A DNA stretch of 64,000 nucleotides from positions 3,162,001 through 3,226,000 of the forward strand of contig NZ_CP023563.1 in the NCBI RefSeq assembly GCF_002407185.1. The letters are read 5' to 3'. Source of the stretch: Brachybacterium vulturis (GTDB lineage Bacteria; Actinomycetota; Actinomycetes; Actinomycetales; Dermabacteraceae). The first letter of the stretch is position 1. Each line of letters opens with the position of its first letter. Under the pieces are notes generated by a model, which ran no database searches, had not been told where the DNA came from, and saw only the letters and a program-made list of their open reading frames with translations. The position numbers and the translations under genes are program-made. Shown here piece by piece: positions 1-8,291 of the stretch.

Positions 1-2
1 CG

Positions 3-41
3 AAGGGGTTCCGGGTGATCGAGGTCGGGCCCGCCGGCTGA
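3..41 (+). CDS. 3' end of an unidentified plus-strand gene (partial)
   Basis: An open frame enters from the left edge and ends with KGFRVIEVGPAG followed by TGA at 39-41. It runs convergently into dapF, with only about 30 bases between the two stops. Twelve residues are too few to assign a family. It is reported only because the frame is open to the edge and the reading looks protein-like. Confidence 0.35.
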   Translation, partial: KGFRVIEVGPAG

Positions 42-73
42 ATGCCCGCGCCCCGGCCCCGGTCAGCGGGTGC

Positions 74-922
74 TCATACCAGGGTGGTCCCGTCCGCCAC
101 CAGCTGGGCCGGCCCGGTGAGCAGCACCTCCCCCTCCGCGGACCAGCCCACCTGCAGCCTCCCGCCCGGCACGTCGACGGTCCACGGCGCGCGCGAATCG
201 TCCCCGGCGCGCCGCGCCGCAGCGACCGCGACAGCGGCCACCCCGGTCCCGCAGGAGCGGGTCTCCCCCACCCCGCGCTCGTGCACCCGCATCGCCACGT
301 GCCGGGGACCTCGCTCGCTGACCAGCTCGATGTTCGCCCCGTCGGCGGGTTCGGGGTCCAGGGCCGGGCGCCGGGTCAGGTCGAGCTGCTCCAGCACGAT
401 CCCCTCCGGGAGGAAGGCGACGGCATGGGGGTTGCCCATGTCGACATCCGTCGCGGGCAGGCGCTGCCCGGCGATCTCGACGAGACGGGCCTCGGGCGTG
501 CTGCGGGAGGCGCCCATGCCCACGCGGACGCTCCACGGCCGGCCCGGGCTGGTGGGGCGATCGAGGATCTCGACGGTGCGCACTCCGGCACGGGTGAGGA
601 TCGCGAAGCGCGCGTCGGCGACGTGTCCCGCGCGCTGGAGGTGCGCGGCGAGCACCCGCACCCCGTTGCCGCACATCTCGGCGATCGAACCGTCGGCGTT
701 GCGGTAGTCCATGAACCACTCCGGGGCGTCGGGTGGGGCATCGATCCCGGCGCTGCGGGAGCGGACTGCGCGGATCACGCCGTCCCCGCCGATGCCGGCG
801 CGGCGATCGGTGAGCCCGGCGACGGCGGCCGCGTCGAGCGTGAGGAGGCCCTCGGGGTCATCCAGCACCACGAAGTCGTTCTCGGTGCCGTGCCCCTTGG
901 TGAAGTCGATGCGCTCGCTCAT
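74..922 (-). CDS. dapF: diaminopimelate epimerase
   Basis: Cytosolic, cofactor-free epimerase that converts LL-diaminopimelate to meso-diaminopimelate, for lysine and for peptidoglycan cross-linking. At 282 residues it has the usual family length. Both halves of the two-fold DapF fold are visible. The GTENDFV substrate motif is at 12-18. The catalytic cysteines are C84 in MCGNGVR and C224 in SCGTGVAA. The ATG lies 11 nt beyond the miaA stop, so miaA and dapF probably share a transcript. A -10-like TAGGCT also sits exactly 7 nt upstream of the ATG, so a leaderless start is possible. dapA and dapB of the same pathway are elsewhere in this window. Confidence 0.96.
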   Translation of the reverse strand: MSERIDFTKGHGTENDFVVLDDPEGLLTLDAAAVAGLTDRRAGIGGDGVIRAVRSRSAGIDAPPDAPEWFMDYRNADGSIAEMCGNGVRVLAAHLQRAGHVADARFAILTRAGVRTVEILDRPTSPGRPWSVRVGMGASRSTPEARLVEIAGQRLPATDVDMGNPHAVAFLPEGIVLEQLDLTRRPALDPEPADGANIELVSERGPRHVAMRVHERGVGETRSCGTGVAAVAVAAARRAGDDSRAPWTVDVPGGRLQVGWSAEGEVLLTGPAQLVADGTTLV

Positions 923-929
923 GGCACCG

Positions 930-935
930 AGCCTA
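930..935 (-). promoter_or_regulatory. candidate -10 box of a leaderless dapF promoter
   Basis: TAGGCT reads on the minus strand from 935 to 930, followed by 7 nt and the dapF ATG. This spacing would put the transcription start at or next to the start codon. Its first three bases are also the TAG stop of miaA. No clear -35 box was seen. The same TANNNT-N7-ATG layout occurs at ftsK and at the first signal peptidase gene. Confidence 0.35.
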
Positions 936-1922
936 CGACGGGGGCGCGCTGCTCATCGCGGCCGCGGCCGCGATCTGCGCCAGCGCCCGCTCGACGAGCC
1001 CCGCACCGGCGTCGGCCGGGAGCCAGCGGACCCTCTGGTCGCGGCGGAACCAGGTGTCCTGCTTGCGCACCAGGCGCCGGGTGCCGGCGATCGTGTCCTC
1101 GATCGCCTGCTCACAGCTCAGGGTGCCGTCGAGCACCGCGAGCCCCTGCTCGTAGCCGATCGCCCGGCGCGCGGTGCGCCCCTCGTCCAGACCCCGCGCC
1201 CGCAGGGTGCGGATCTCCTCGAGCAGGCCCTGCTCGACCATCCGGTGCACGCGCGCCCGGATCCGCTCGTGCAGCAGCGGACGGTCCAGGCGCAGTCCCA
1301 GCTGCACCGTGGAGGGGTCGTGGTGGTGGGGTCGGGGAAGGAAGGCCGTGAAGGGGCGCCCGGTGAGCTCCCCCACCTCGAGCGCGCGCACGATGCGGCG
1401 GGTGTCGTGGGACCCGATGGTGCGTGCGGCCTCGGGGTCGGTGTCCCTGAGCTGTCGGTGCAGGGCCTCGGCGCCCTCCCTCTGGGCCCGCTCCTCGAGG
1501 CGGGCGCGGACCTCGGGGTCCGTCGGCGGGAACTCGATCTCGTCGAGGGCGGCGCGGACGTACAGCCCGGAGCCGCCCACCAGGATCGGGACCCGGCCCC
1601 GGGAGCGGATCCCGGCCACCGCGGCGCGGGCGTCCCGCTGGAAGGCGGAGACGCTCGCCTCCTCGGTCACCTCCAGCACGTCCAGCAGGTGGTGGGCGAT
1701 GCCGCGACGCTCCTGCGCGGTGACCTTGGCGGTGCCGATGTCCATCCCCCGGTACAGCTGCAGTGCGTCGGCGTTGACGACCTCGCCGCCCAGTCGTTCG
1801 GCCAGATCGATCGCGAGGTCGGACTTGCCGGTGGCGGTCGCGCCCACCACCGCCACCAGCGGCACGGTCGCGCCCGTCGCGGCGGCGGCGGGCGGTGCGG
1901 CGGGGGCGTCCATGGCAGGCAT
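933..1922 (-). CDS. miaA: tRNA dimethylallyltransferase
   Basis: Transfers dimethylallyl from DMAPP to N6 of A37 in tRNAs that read UNN codons. MiaB, encoded about 760 bases away, then methylthiolates the product. The P-loop GATATGKS is at residues 27-34 of the chosen start. The length of 329 residues is normal for the family. The frame stays open upstream to 2051, but that part is low-complexity and overlaps the divergent YbjN gene, so I chose the ATG at 1922. The ATG at 1913 is nearly as good. A weak GGGGAC lies about 9 nt upstream. The stop TAG is followed 10 nt later by dapF. Confidence 0.95.
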   Translation of the reverse strand: MPAMDAPAAPPAAAATGATVPLVAVVGATATGKSDLAIDLAERLGGEVVNADALQLYRGMDIGTAKVTAQERRGIAHHLLDVLEVTEEASVSAFQRDARAAVAGIRSRGRVPILVGGSGLYVRAALDEIEFPPTDPEVRARLEERAQREGAEALHRQLRDTDPEAARTIGSHDTRRIVRALEVGELTGRPFTAFLPRPHHHDPSTVQLGLRLDRPLLHERIRARVHRMVEQGLLEEIRTLRARGLDEGRTARRAIGYEQGLAVLDGTLSCEQAIEDTIAGTRRLVRKQDTWFRRDQRVRWLPADAGAGLVERALAQIAAAAAMSSAPPS

Positions 1923-2082
1923 GGTAGCGGCGTCCCCGCCGGCGCGGATCGGCCCGGCCGGCGGAGCGTCAGCGGGATCACGACGGCCGCGGCGGCCGTT
2001 CCGAGGCCGAGGGAGTAGGGTGATCGGCGATCCGAGCCCTCGGATCGCCATGGACCCCTGTACCGAACGCCCGAGGTGGGAA

Positions 2083-2574
2083 GTGACTGCACCGAACGAG
2101 TCCCCTGTTCAGCTGGGCAAGGACTCGGCCGACGAGTTGGCCCCTCTGTCCCTGTCGAGGGTCGAGGAGAGCCTCACGCGGCATGGCTACGCCTTCGTCG
2201 AGGACGAGGAGCACCCGGAGATCCTGCGCGCTCGTTTCGACGACTACCGCTTCCAGTTCATGATCTCCGGCGACGAGCACGGCGTGCTCCAGACCCGCGG
2301 CCGCTGGAGCCACTCGGTGGATGTCTCCCGCAAGGTCGAGATGGTCAAGCTCTGCAACGAGTGGAACATGAACCGGATCTGGCCGAAGGTCTACGTGCGC
2401 CGCGAATCCGAGGGGCTGCTGGGCGTCTACGGCGAGCTCGCCGCGGATTACCGCGCCGGTGCGCTGGATTCCCAGATCGACAATGCGATCACCTGCGGGC
2501 TGAGCACCGTGATCGCCTTCTTCCACAGCCTCGAGGAGCGCCTCGGCGCGGAGCTGGACGATCTCGACAGCTGA
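2083..2574 (+). CDS. YbjN-domain protein
   Basis: A 163-residue acidic protein of the YbjN family (a fold related to type III secretion chaperones), common in Actinobacteria and of unsettled function. Family features include the FMISGDEHGVLQTRGRW strand pair and a C-terminal helix with many Glu and Leu residues. The GTG at 2083 is preferred because GAGGTGGG lies just upstream. An in-frame ATG at 2050 lacks a ribosome binding site. The gene is divergent from miaA and convergent with miaB. No signal peptide or membrane segment is present. The family call is firm, but no specific biochemical role can be given. Confidence 0.85.
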   Translation: MTAPNESPVQLGKDSADELAPLSLSRVEESLTRHGYAFVEDEEHPEILRARFDDYRFQFMISGDEHGVLQTRGRWSHSVDVSRKVEMVKLCNEWNMNRIWPKVYVRRESEGLLGVYGELAADYRAGALDSQIDNAITCGLSTVIAFFHSLEERLGAELDDLDS

Positions 2575-2653
2575 GGACCCGCGACCGGGACCCCGTGCCC
2601 GGCTCGACCCCGACTGCCCCGCCCGGCAGCCCCGCCTCGTCCCGGAGGTGGGG

Positions 2654-2669
2654 CCGCAGAGCTCTGCGG
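2654..2669. terminator. possible hairpin between convergent YbjN and miaB genes
   Basis: A 16-nt perfect palindrome, CCGCAGAGCTCTGCGG, lies between the stop of the YbjN gene and the stop of miaB. It can fold as a 6-bp stem with a 4-nt loop on either strand. There is no T-run, so termination is only a guess from its position. Confidence 0.3.
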
Positions 2670-2680
2670 GAGGTCCCGGT

Positions 2681-4282
2681 TCAGCGCGGACGCAGCCCCG
2701 GCATCCCCAGCGTGATCGGTCCGCCGGTCCCTGCGCCGCCGGTGCCGCAGGAGCCGCCGACGTCCGGCCCCGGCTCGCCCGCCTCCCAGGCATCGCCGGA
2801 GCGGGTGCGCCGCACCGAGAAGCGTTCACCGCCGGGGCGGCCCGCACCGGCCGGCTCCAGCGCGCTGTCGGCGATCAGGTAGTGCGGGGCGGCATGGGTG
2901 ACGGTTGCCGTCACCAGGTCGCCGGGGCGCGGGCGCTCCGTCCCGGTGATCCCCTCGGGCAGCGAGAAATGGACCAGTCGGTGGTCGCGGGCCCGGCCCG
3001 AGAGGCGGTCGGTGCGCGCATCCCGCGTGCCCTCCCCCTCGGCGACCAGGATCTCGACCGCCCTGCCCTCGAGGGCGAGGTTCTCCTCATGGGTGATGCG
3101 GTCCTGGAGCGCGGTCAGGCGCTCGAAGCGCTCCTGCACGATCTCCTTGGGCAGCTGGCCCTCCATCGTCGCCGCCGGGGTGCCGGGCCGGATCGAGTAC
3201 TGGAAGGTGAAGGCGCTGGCGAAGCGGGAGGCCTCGACGACCTCGAGCGTCCGCTGGAAGTCGTCCTCGGTCTCCCCCGGGAAGCCGACGATGATGTCGG
3301 TGGTGATCGCCGCCTCCGGGATCCGCTCCCGGACCCGGTCCAGGATGCCCAGGAACTTTCGGGACCGGTAGGAGCGCTTCATCCGGCGCAGCACGTCGTC
3401 GCTGCCTGACTGCAGCGGCATGTGCAGCTGCGGCATCACGTTCGGGGTCTCCGCCATCGCGTCGATGACATCGTCGGTGAACATCGCCGGGTGCGGGGAG
3501 GTGAAGCGCACCCGCTCCAGGCCGTCGATCTCACCGCAGGCCCGCAGCAGCTTCGCGAAGGCGCCGCGGTCCCCGAACTCCACACCGTAGGAGTTCACGT
3601 TCTGCCCCAGCAGTGTGACCTCGAGGGCCCCGGAGTCGACGACGTCCCGCACCTCGGCGAGGACCTCCCCGGGACGGCGGTCCTTCTCCTTGCCTCGCAG
3701 CGAGGGCACGATGCAGAAGGTGCAGGTGTTGTTGCAGCCCACCGAGATGGAGACCCAGGCGGCGTAGGCGGAGTCGCGCCGGGTGGGCAGGGTGGAGGGG
3801 AACACCTCGAGGGATTCCAGGATCTCGACCTGGGCCTCGGCGTTGTGCCGCGAGCGGTCCAGCAGCACCGGGAGCGAGCCGAGGTTGTGGGTGCCGAAGA
3901 CGACGTCCACCCAGGGTGCGCGCTCGACGATGGTGTCCCGGTCCTTCTGGGCGAGGCAGCCGCCGACGGCGATCTGCATGCCGGGATTGGCGTCCTTGCC
4001 GGGCCGCAGAGAGCCGAGGGTGCCGTACAGCTTCTTGGCCGCGTTCTCCCGCACCGCACAGGTGTTGAACACGATGACGTCGACCTCGCCCCGGCGGGCG
4101 TCGGACTCCGCGGGAGCGGCGACGTAGCCGGAGTCCTCGAGCATGCCGGTGAGGCGCTCGGAATCGTGGACGTTCATCTGGCAGCCGAAGGTGCGCACCT
4201 GGTAGGTGCCGCGGGGTCGGGGAGCGGCGCCGTCGATGGGGGAATCCGGCGCCGGGTGCGGGGCGAGCGAGCTGAAGGACAT
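2681..4282 (-). CDS. miaB: tRNA-2-methylthio-N6-dimethylallyladenosine synthase
   Basis: Radical-SAM methylthiotransferase that converts i6A37 to ms2i6A37 in tRNA. The N-terminal UPF0004 domain carries the cluster cysteines C34, C75 and C109. The radical SAM triad is C183, C187 and C190 in [14 protein letters not shown] domain follows near residues 410-475. The last 55 or so residues are a Gly/Pro-rich tail not typical of the family. At 533 residues it is longer than E. coli MiaB (about 474). The ATG at 4282 lies 21 nt from the recX stop. A TAAACT box 9 nt upstream could give it a private, near-leaderless promoter. Confidence 0.96.
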   Translation of the reverse strand: MSFSSLAPHPAPDSPIDGAAPRPRGTYQVRTFGCQMNVHDSERLTGMLEDSGYVAAPAESDARRGEVDVIVFNTCAVRENAAKKLYGTLGSLRPGKDANPGMQIAVGGCLAQKDRDTIVERAPWVDVVFGTHNLGSLPVLLDRSRHNAEAQVEILESLEVFPSTLPTRRDSAYAAWVSISVGCNNTCTFCIVPSLRGKEKDRRPGEVLAEVRDVVDSGALEVTLLGQNVNSYGVEFGDRGAFAKLLRACGEIDGLERVRFTSPHPAMFTDDVIDAMAETPNVMPQLHMPLQSGSDDVLRRMKRSYRSRKFLGILDRVRERIPEAAITTDIIVGFPGETEDDFQRTLEVVEASRFASAFTFQYSIRPGTPAATMEGQLPKEIVQERFERLTALQDRITHEENLALEGRAVEILVAEGEGTRDARTDRLSGRARDHRLVHFSLPEGITGTERPRPGDLVTATVTHAAPHYLIADSALEPAGAGRPGGERFSVRRTRSGDAWEAGEPGPDVGGSCGTGGAGTGGPITLGMPGLRPR

Positions 4283-4291
4283 AGTGAGGCG

Positions 4292-4297
4292 AGTTTA
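4292..4297 (-). promoter_or_regulatory. candidate -10 box upstream of miaB
   Basis: TAAACT on the minus strand, 9 nt before the miaB ATG and just past the recX stop. It fits the actinobacterial TANNNT consensus, and no ribosome binding site is evident for miaB, which fits a near-leaderless transcript. No -35 box was recognised. Confidence 0.3.
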
Positions 4298-4303
4298 CGG
4301 CGC

Positions 4304-4999
4304 TCAGCCCGTCGACACCTCCGCGGCGGTGCGCAGTTCGCCGGAGATCACGTGGACGGCGAGGGAGCCCGGGTATCCCTTGCGGGTCAGCAGCGCGTCC
4401 AGGCGCCGTGAGAGTCGCCGACGGTGGGTGCCGTCACGTTCGCTGCGGAGCTGCTCCCGGTCGCGGTGCCCGATACGGGAGCGCACCAGGTCCCGGCAGC
4501 GCCGCTCCTCGTCCGTGTCGCCGCTGCCCAGGGCGCCATCGATCCACTGCGCATCGACCTGCTTCGTCTCGAGCTCTCGGCGCAGTGCCGCGTCGCCGAG
4601 GGCCCGCAGGTCACGACGCTGCTGCACCCAGTCCCGGGCGAAGGCCTCGTCGTCGATCAGGCCTGCCCGGTCGATGCGGGCCATCGCCTCGTGGGCGATC
4701 GCGCCGGGCACCTCGCGCTGCCGGAGCCGTTCCCGCATCTCCCCGGCCGACCGGCGCCGCGAGGCGAGCAGCCGCATCAGGTACCGACACTCGTGGACCA
4801 CGGCCTTCTCCTGCGCGGCCCGCTCCGGGTCCGGGGCCGGCCGAGGCGCCTCGAGGATCTGCCGGGTGCGGTCGGCGAGGCGCGCGGCGACATCCCCGGA
4901 GGCGGCGCTGTCCGAGGGCGAGCCGGGCACGGGGACGCCGGCGGCGGGGACGACCGGCTGGTCGTCGGCGCCGCCGGCGCGGGGAGACGGGGACATCAC
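4304..4999 (-). CDS. recX: recombination regulator RecX
   Basis: RecX binds RecA filaments and limits RecA activity. It is expected directly downstream of recA, as seen here: the GTG at 4999 abuts the recA TGA, and an ATG at 4996 is the alternative start. The core (about residues 70-225) shows the three-helix RecX repeats, for example LMRLLASRRRSAGEMRERLR and LIDDEAFARDWVQQRRDLRA. The first 60 or so residues are Pro/Gly/Ala-rich and probably disordered. No ribosome binding site is seen, so translation is probably coupled to recA. The LexA-type site upstream of recA would then control both genes. Confidence 0.93.
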   Translation of the reverse strand: MMSPSPRAGGADDQPVVPAAGVPVPGSPSDSAASGDVAARLADRTRQILEAPRPAPDPERAAQEKAVVHECRYLMRLLASRRRSAGEMRERLRQREVPGAIAHEAMARIDRAGLIDDEAFARDWVQQRRDLRALGDAALRRELETKQVDAQWIDGALGSGDTDEERRCRDLVRSRIGHRDREQLRSERDGTHRRRLSRRLDALLTRKGYPGSLAVHVISGELRTAAEVSTG

Positions 5000-6139
5000 T
5001 CAGATGGTGAGGGGAACGTCCTCGTCGAGGAACTCGTCCTCGCCGAGCGGCGCCGCGACCTCCGGAGCCTCCGAGGCCTCCGGGGCCTCCGGCTCGGCCG
5101 CGTACTTGCCCACACCGAGGGTGCGCAGGATCTTCTCCTCGATCTCGGCAGCCAGATCCGGGTTGTCCTTGAGGAACTGGCGGGAGTTCTCCTTGCCCTG
5201 TCCCAGCTGGTCCCCTTCGTAGGTGAACCAGGCACCGGACTTGCGCACCACGCCGTGCTCGACGCCGAGGTCCAGCAGGCCGCCCTCGCGGGAGATGCCC
5301 TCTCCGTAGAGGATGTCGAACTCGGCCTGCTTGAAGGGCGGGGCCATCTTGTTCTTCACCACCTTGACGCGGGTGCGGTTGCCGACGGAGTCGGCACCGG
5401 CCTTCAGCGTCTCGATGCGGCGGATGTCCATGCGCACGGAGGCGTAGAACTTCAGGGCCTTGCCGCCGGTGGTGGTCTCGGGGCTGCCGAAGAACACACC
5501 GATCTTCTCGCGCAGCTGGTTGATGAAGATCGCGGTGGTGCCCGAGGCGGAGAGCGCACCGGTGAGCTTGCGCAGCGCCTGGGACATGAGGCGGGCCTGC
5601 AGGCCGACGTGGGAGTCGCCCATCTCGCCCTCGATCTCCGCCTTCGGCACCAGGGCTGCGACCGAGTCGATGACCACGACGTCCAGCGCGCCGGAGCGGA
5701 TCAGCATGTCCGTGATCTCCAGGGCCTGCTCACCGGTGTCCGGCTGGGAGACCAGCAGCGCGTCGGTGTCCACGCCGAGCTTCTTCGCGTACTCCGGATC
5801 CATCGCGTGCTCGGCGTCGATGAACGCGGCGATGCCGCCGTTGCGCTGGGCGTTGGCCACCGCGTGCAGGGCGAGCGTGGTCTTGCCGGAGGATTCCGGG
5901 CCGTAGATCTCGACGATGCGGCCACGGGGCAGCCCGCCGATGCCGAGCGCGGCGTCCAGCGAGACCGAGCCTGTGGGGATGACCTCGACGGGCGGCCGGG
6001 TGTCGTCACCCAGGCGCATGATCGAGCCCTTGCCGAACTGGCGGTCGATCTGCGCGAGGGCGTTGTCGAGCGAGGAGCTGCGGTTCTTCTCGGTCGATTT
6101 CGAGACCGGGGGCTTGGACGCGGACTTCGGTGCAGCCAT
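5000..6139 (-). CDS. recA: recombinase RecA
   Basis: ATP-dependent strand-exchange protein and LexA co-protease. At 379 residues it is slightly longer than most because of N-terminal (about 25 residues) and acidic C-terminal tails. The Walker A motif GPESSGKTT is at 80-88. The family also shows a near-invariant [12 protein letters not shown] stretch and the DNA-binding loops. No intein interrupts it. The start has a good ribosome binding site, AGGAAGGAAC, ending 6 nt before the ATG. A palindromic CGAAC-N4-GTTCG site about 175 nt upstream indicates SOS control. recX follows without a gap. Confidence 0.98.
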   Translation of the reverse strand: MAAPKSASKPPVSKSTEKNRSSSLDNALAQIDRQFGKGSIMRLGDDTRPPVEVIPTGSVSLDAALGIGGLPRGRIVEIYGPESSGKTTLALHAVANAQRNGGIAAFIDAEHAMDPEYAKKLGVDTDALLVSQPDTGEQALEITDMLIRSGALDVVVIDSVAALVPKAEIEGEMGDSHVGLQARLMSQALRKLTGALSASGTTAIFINQLREKIGVFFGSPETTTGGKALKFYASVRMDIRRIETLKAGADSVGNRTRVKVVKNKMAPPFKQAEFDILYGEGISREGGLLDLGVEHGVVRKSGAWFTYEGDQLGQGKENSRQFLKDNPDLAAEIEEKILRTLGVGKYAAEPEAPEASEAPEVAAPLGEDEFLDEDVPLTI

Positions 6140-6313
6140 GTGCTTGTTCCTTCCTGAGGGCCGGGAGTGCCGACGCGGGTGACCAGTGCGGCCACACTAG
6201 GCGCCGACCCCGACATTCGCCGTCGTCCCCGCCGCGCTGTGGACAGCGGGGCGATGGGGAGGGGAGATCGGTACGTGGAGGTGGTGCTGGAGGGACCGTC
6301 AGGGGACATCCTA

Positions 6314-6329
6314 CCGAACAGGCGTTCGA
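6314..6329. promoter_or_regulatory. LexA (SOS) box upstream of recA
   Basis: CCGAACAGGCGTTCGA matches the Gram-positive/actinobacterial LexA consensus TCGAAC-N4-GTTCGA at all but the first base. The inner 14 nt, CGAAC-N4-GTTCG, have perfectly symmetric arms. It lies in the 227-base gap between DUF3046 and recA, about 175 nt before the recA start. It probably controls recA and the coupled recX. Confidence 0.8.
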
Positions 6330-6366
6330 ACACGAGGGAGATCTCGGCGTGTCGCGCGCTGCGGTC

Positions 6367-6591
6367 TCAGCGGCGCCGCTGCTGCGCGGGGATCTCCCAG
6401 CGCGCGGACTCCGGGACCTCCATCGCCTCGCACAGCGCAGTCCACACCGCACGCACGGCGACCCCGTGCTCGAGGGCCTCCGCGGCACTCAGGCCGCCGA
6501 TCTCCTCGAGCACGAGGTCGTGCGTATAGGCGCGGGCGAGGGCAGGGCCGAACACGTGGTCGGCCAGCTCCGAGAACTCGCTGCGCCGCAC
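6367..6591 (-). CDS. DUF3046 family protein
   Basis: A 74-residue protein of the actinobacterial DUF3046 family, which typically sits between the clgR-type regulator and recA, as here. Recognisable family features are the N-terminal MRRSEFSELADHVFG and a tryptophan-containing C-terminus ending in WEIPAQ. It begins with a GTG one base after the clgR stop (TGA-G-GTG), so it is translationally coupled. It is soluble with no known catalytic motif. Its function is not established. Confidence 0.88.
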   Translation of the reverse strand: MRRSEFSELADHVFGPALARAYTHDLVLEEIGGLSAAEALEHGVAVRAVWTALCEAMEVPESARWEIPAQQRRR

Positions 6592-6592
6592 C

Positions 6593-6898
6593 TCAGCGGG
6601 CGCCGACGAGCGGCGCGGTGCCGTCCGCGAGACCCTCCGGGACCGTGTCCGGGATCGTCACCTGCTCGGCGATCGCGATCCTCTCGGACACCTCGCGGAG
6701 GACGAAGGACAAGGGGAGACCCAATGCGTCGGTCACCGAGACCAGCAGCTCGCTGGATGCCTCCTTCTGACCTCTCTCGATCTCACTGAGGTAGCCCAGC
6801 GACACACGGGCATCGGAGGACACCTGTCGCAGGGTGCGGCCCTGCGTGCGGCGCGCGTCGCGCAGCACGTCGCCCAGCTCCTGGCGGAACAGGATCAT
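6593..6898 (-). CDS. clgR: ClgR-like XRE-family transcriptional regulator
   Basis: A 101-residue regulator with an N-terminal Cro/C1-type helix-turn-helix (about residues 8-62, including [19 protein letters not shown]), a match to ClgR. In Actinobacteria ClgR activates clp protease and stress genes. The frame opens further upstream, to 7027. The ATG at 6898 is preferred because AGGAGG sits 7 nt before it and the HTH then begins near residue 8, as in homologues. The order cinA-clgR-DUF3046-recA is conserved in Actinobacteria. The C-terminus differs enough between species that a ClgR/PopR-type paralogue cannot be excluded. Confidence 0.88.
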   Translation of the reverse strand: MILFRQELGDVLRDARRTQGRTLRQVSSDARVSLGYLSEIERGQKEASSELLVSVTDALGLPLSFVLREVSERIAIAEQVTIPDTVPEGLADGTAPLVGAR

Positions 6899-7109
6899 GG
6901 ACCTGCCTCCTCTCCTCTGACTCGGGGTGAACACGTGGTGCAGTGCGGGATTCCGGTACGTCGATGTCATCACGAACAGTCCAACGCGGTGGACCACGGA
7001 AGTGTTCCCCCGAGTGTAGTGGCCCACCCCCGACAGTTCGCTGAACCGTGTGCATGGTGGGACGGTGGGGAGGAACCCTCCGCCGTCCGCAGCTGAGCTG
7101 GGGAGCCGT

Positions 7110-7634
7110 CTACTCCGTGAGCGCGACGGACAGCATCTCGATCGCGGCGTCGACCGTCAGGGCGCGGATCCGGGCTCTCCCGCCGCTGAGACGGAGTTCA
7201 CGGATGAGCGTGGGCAGGCCCCGTCGGGCGAGCCCGAGCACGACGGTCCCCTCGGCGGCCCCGCGCTCATCCGGACCGGGGCCCGCCACCCCCGTGGTGG
7301 AGACGGCGAGGTCCGCGCGGTACAGGGACAGCGCGCCCTCGGCCATGGCAGCGGCGACCTCCGCGGTGACCGCGCCGGTGGCGGCGAGCAGAGCCGCATC
7401 CACGCCGAGCACCCGCGTCTTGGCCTCCAGGGAATAGCAGGCCGCTCCCCCGGCGATCACCGCGCTGGCGCCGGGGACATCCACCAGACGGGCCACCACG
7501 GCTCCGGCGGTCAGGGACTCCGCGGTCGCGAGCGTCCATCCCCGCTCCCCGGCCCGCCGGATCACGTCGACGGGATCGGGGCCCGTCGCGGACCCGGTCG
7601 TGTCCTCGGGGCCCGCCGTGGTGCCGTCGGGCAT
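7110..7634 (-). CDS. cinA: CinA C-terminal domain protein (nicotinamide-nucleotide amidohydrolase)
   Basis: A stand-alone C-terminal CinA (PncC-type) domain of 174 residues, without the N-terminal MocF/COG1058 part. Family members deamidate nicotinamide mononucleotide in NAD recycling. Motifs seen are [11 protein letters not shown] near residue 35 and [10 protein letters not shown] near residue 112. Its ATG overlaps the pgsA stop by one base (TGATG), so the two are co-translated. The first 20 or so residues are low-complexity. The historic name (competence/damage inducible) reflects its place near recA, which holds here. Confidence 0.92.
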   Translation of the reverse strand: MPDGTTAGPEDTTGSATGPDPVDVIRRAGERGWTLATAESLTAGAVVARLVDVPGASAVIAGGAACYSLEAKTRVLGVDAALLAATGAVTAEVAAAMAEGALSLYRADLAVSTTGVAGPGPDERGAAEGTVVLGLARRGLPTLIRELRLSGGRARIRALTVDAAIEMLSVALTE

Positions 7635-8230
7635 CAGGCCTCGGCACCGCCGGCCAGGGCCTCACGCCGCAGCCGCAGGCCGTCCTTGAGGTTGACCAGT
7701 CCGGACCACACGGTCAGCACCACGGCCAGCAGCATCATGGCCAGCCCGATCCAGCGTGCCGGGGCCCACCACACCTCGAACGGGATCAGGCAGAAGGTGA
7801 TGGCGATGGTCTGGACCATGGTCTTGGCCTTGCCCGCCATGTTCGCCGGCAGCGCGCCGTACTTCAGGATCGTGAACCGCATGACGGTGATCCCGATCTC
7901 GCGCACCAGGATCAGGATCGTCATCCACCACGGCACGTACTCCCAGACCGACAGCATGATCAGCGCCGCGCCGGTCATCGCCTTGTCCGCGATGGGGTCC
8001 ATGAGCTTGCCGAAGTCGGTGATCAGGTTCCGGCTGCGGGCCAGGTGGCCATCGGCGAAGTCCGTGATCATCGCGAGCACGAACACCCCGGCGACCAGCA
8101 GCCGGCCGGGCACCGTCTCCGGGTACAGGATCGCGAGGACGACCAGCAGCGGGACCATCGCGCACCGCACCATGGTGAGGATGTTGGCGATGTTCCAGAG
8201 CGGGACCTCTGCGGTGCGCGGTGCGGTCAT
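7634..8230 (-). CDS. pgsA: CDP-diacylglycerol-glycerol-3-phosphate phosphatidyltransferase
   Basis: Integral membrane enzyme that makes phosphatidylglycerol phosphate, the first committed step to phosphatidylglycerol and cardiolipin. The CDP-alcohol phosphotransferase signature spans residues 57-83: DFADGHLAR, then G74, D78 and D82. Several hydrophobic segments surround it. At 198 residues it has the normal length. GGAG lies upstream of the ATG. It overlaps cinA by one base and follows ftsK by about 60 nt. The ftsK-pgsA-cinA-clgR order is typical of Actinobacteria. cdsA, which makes its CDP-diacylglycerol substrate, is at about 47-48 kb. Confidence 0.95.
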   Translation of the reverse strand: MTAPRTAEVPLWNIANILTMVRCAMVPLLVVLAILYPETVPGRLLVAGVFVLAMITDFADGHLARSRNLITDFGKLMDPIADKAMTGAALIMLSVWEYVPWWMTILILVREIGITVMRFTILKYGALPANMAGKAKTMVQTIAITFCLIPFEVWWAPARWIGLAMMLLAVVLTVWSGLVNLKDGLRLRREALAGGAEA

Positions 8231-8291
8231 CAGGAGCTCCTGGGCTGGTGGTGGGGTGAGCGGCGGGACGGGTCAGGGTGGCGCAGGGTGC

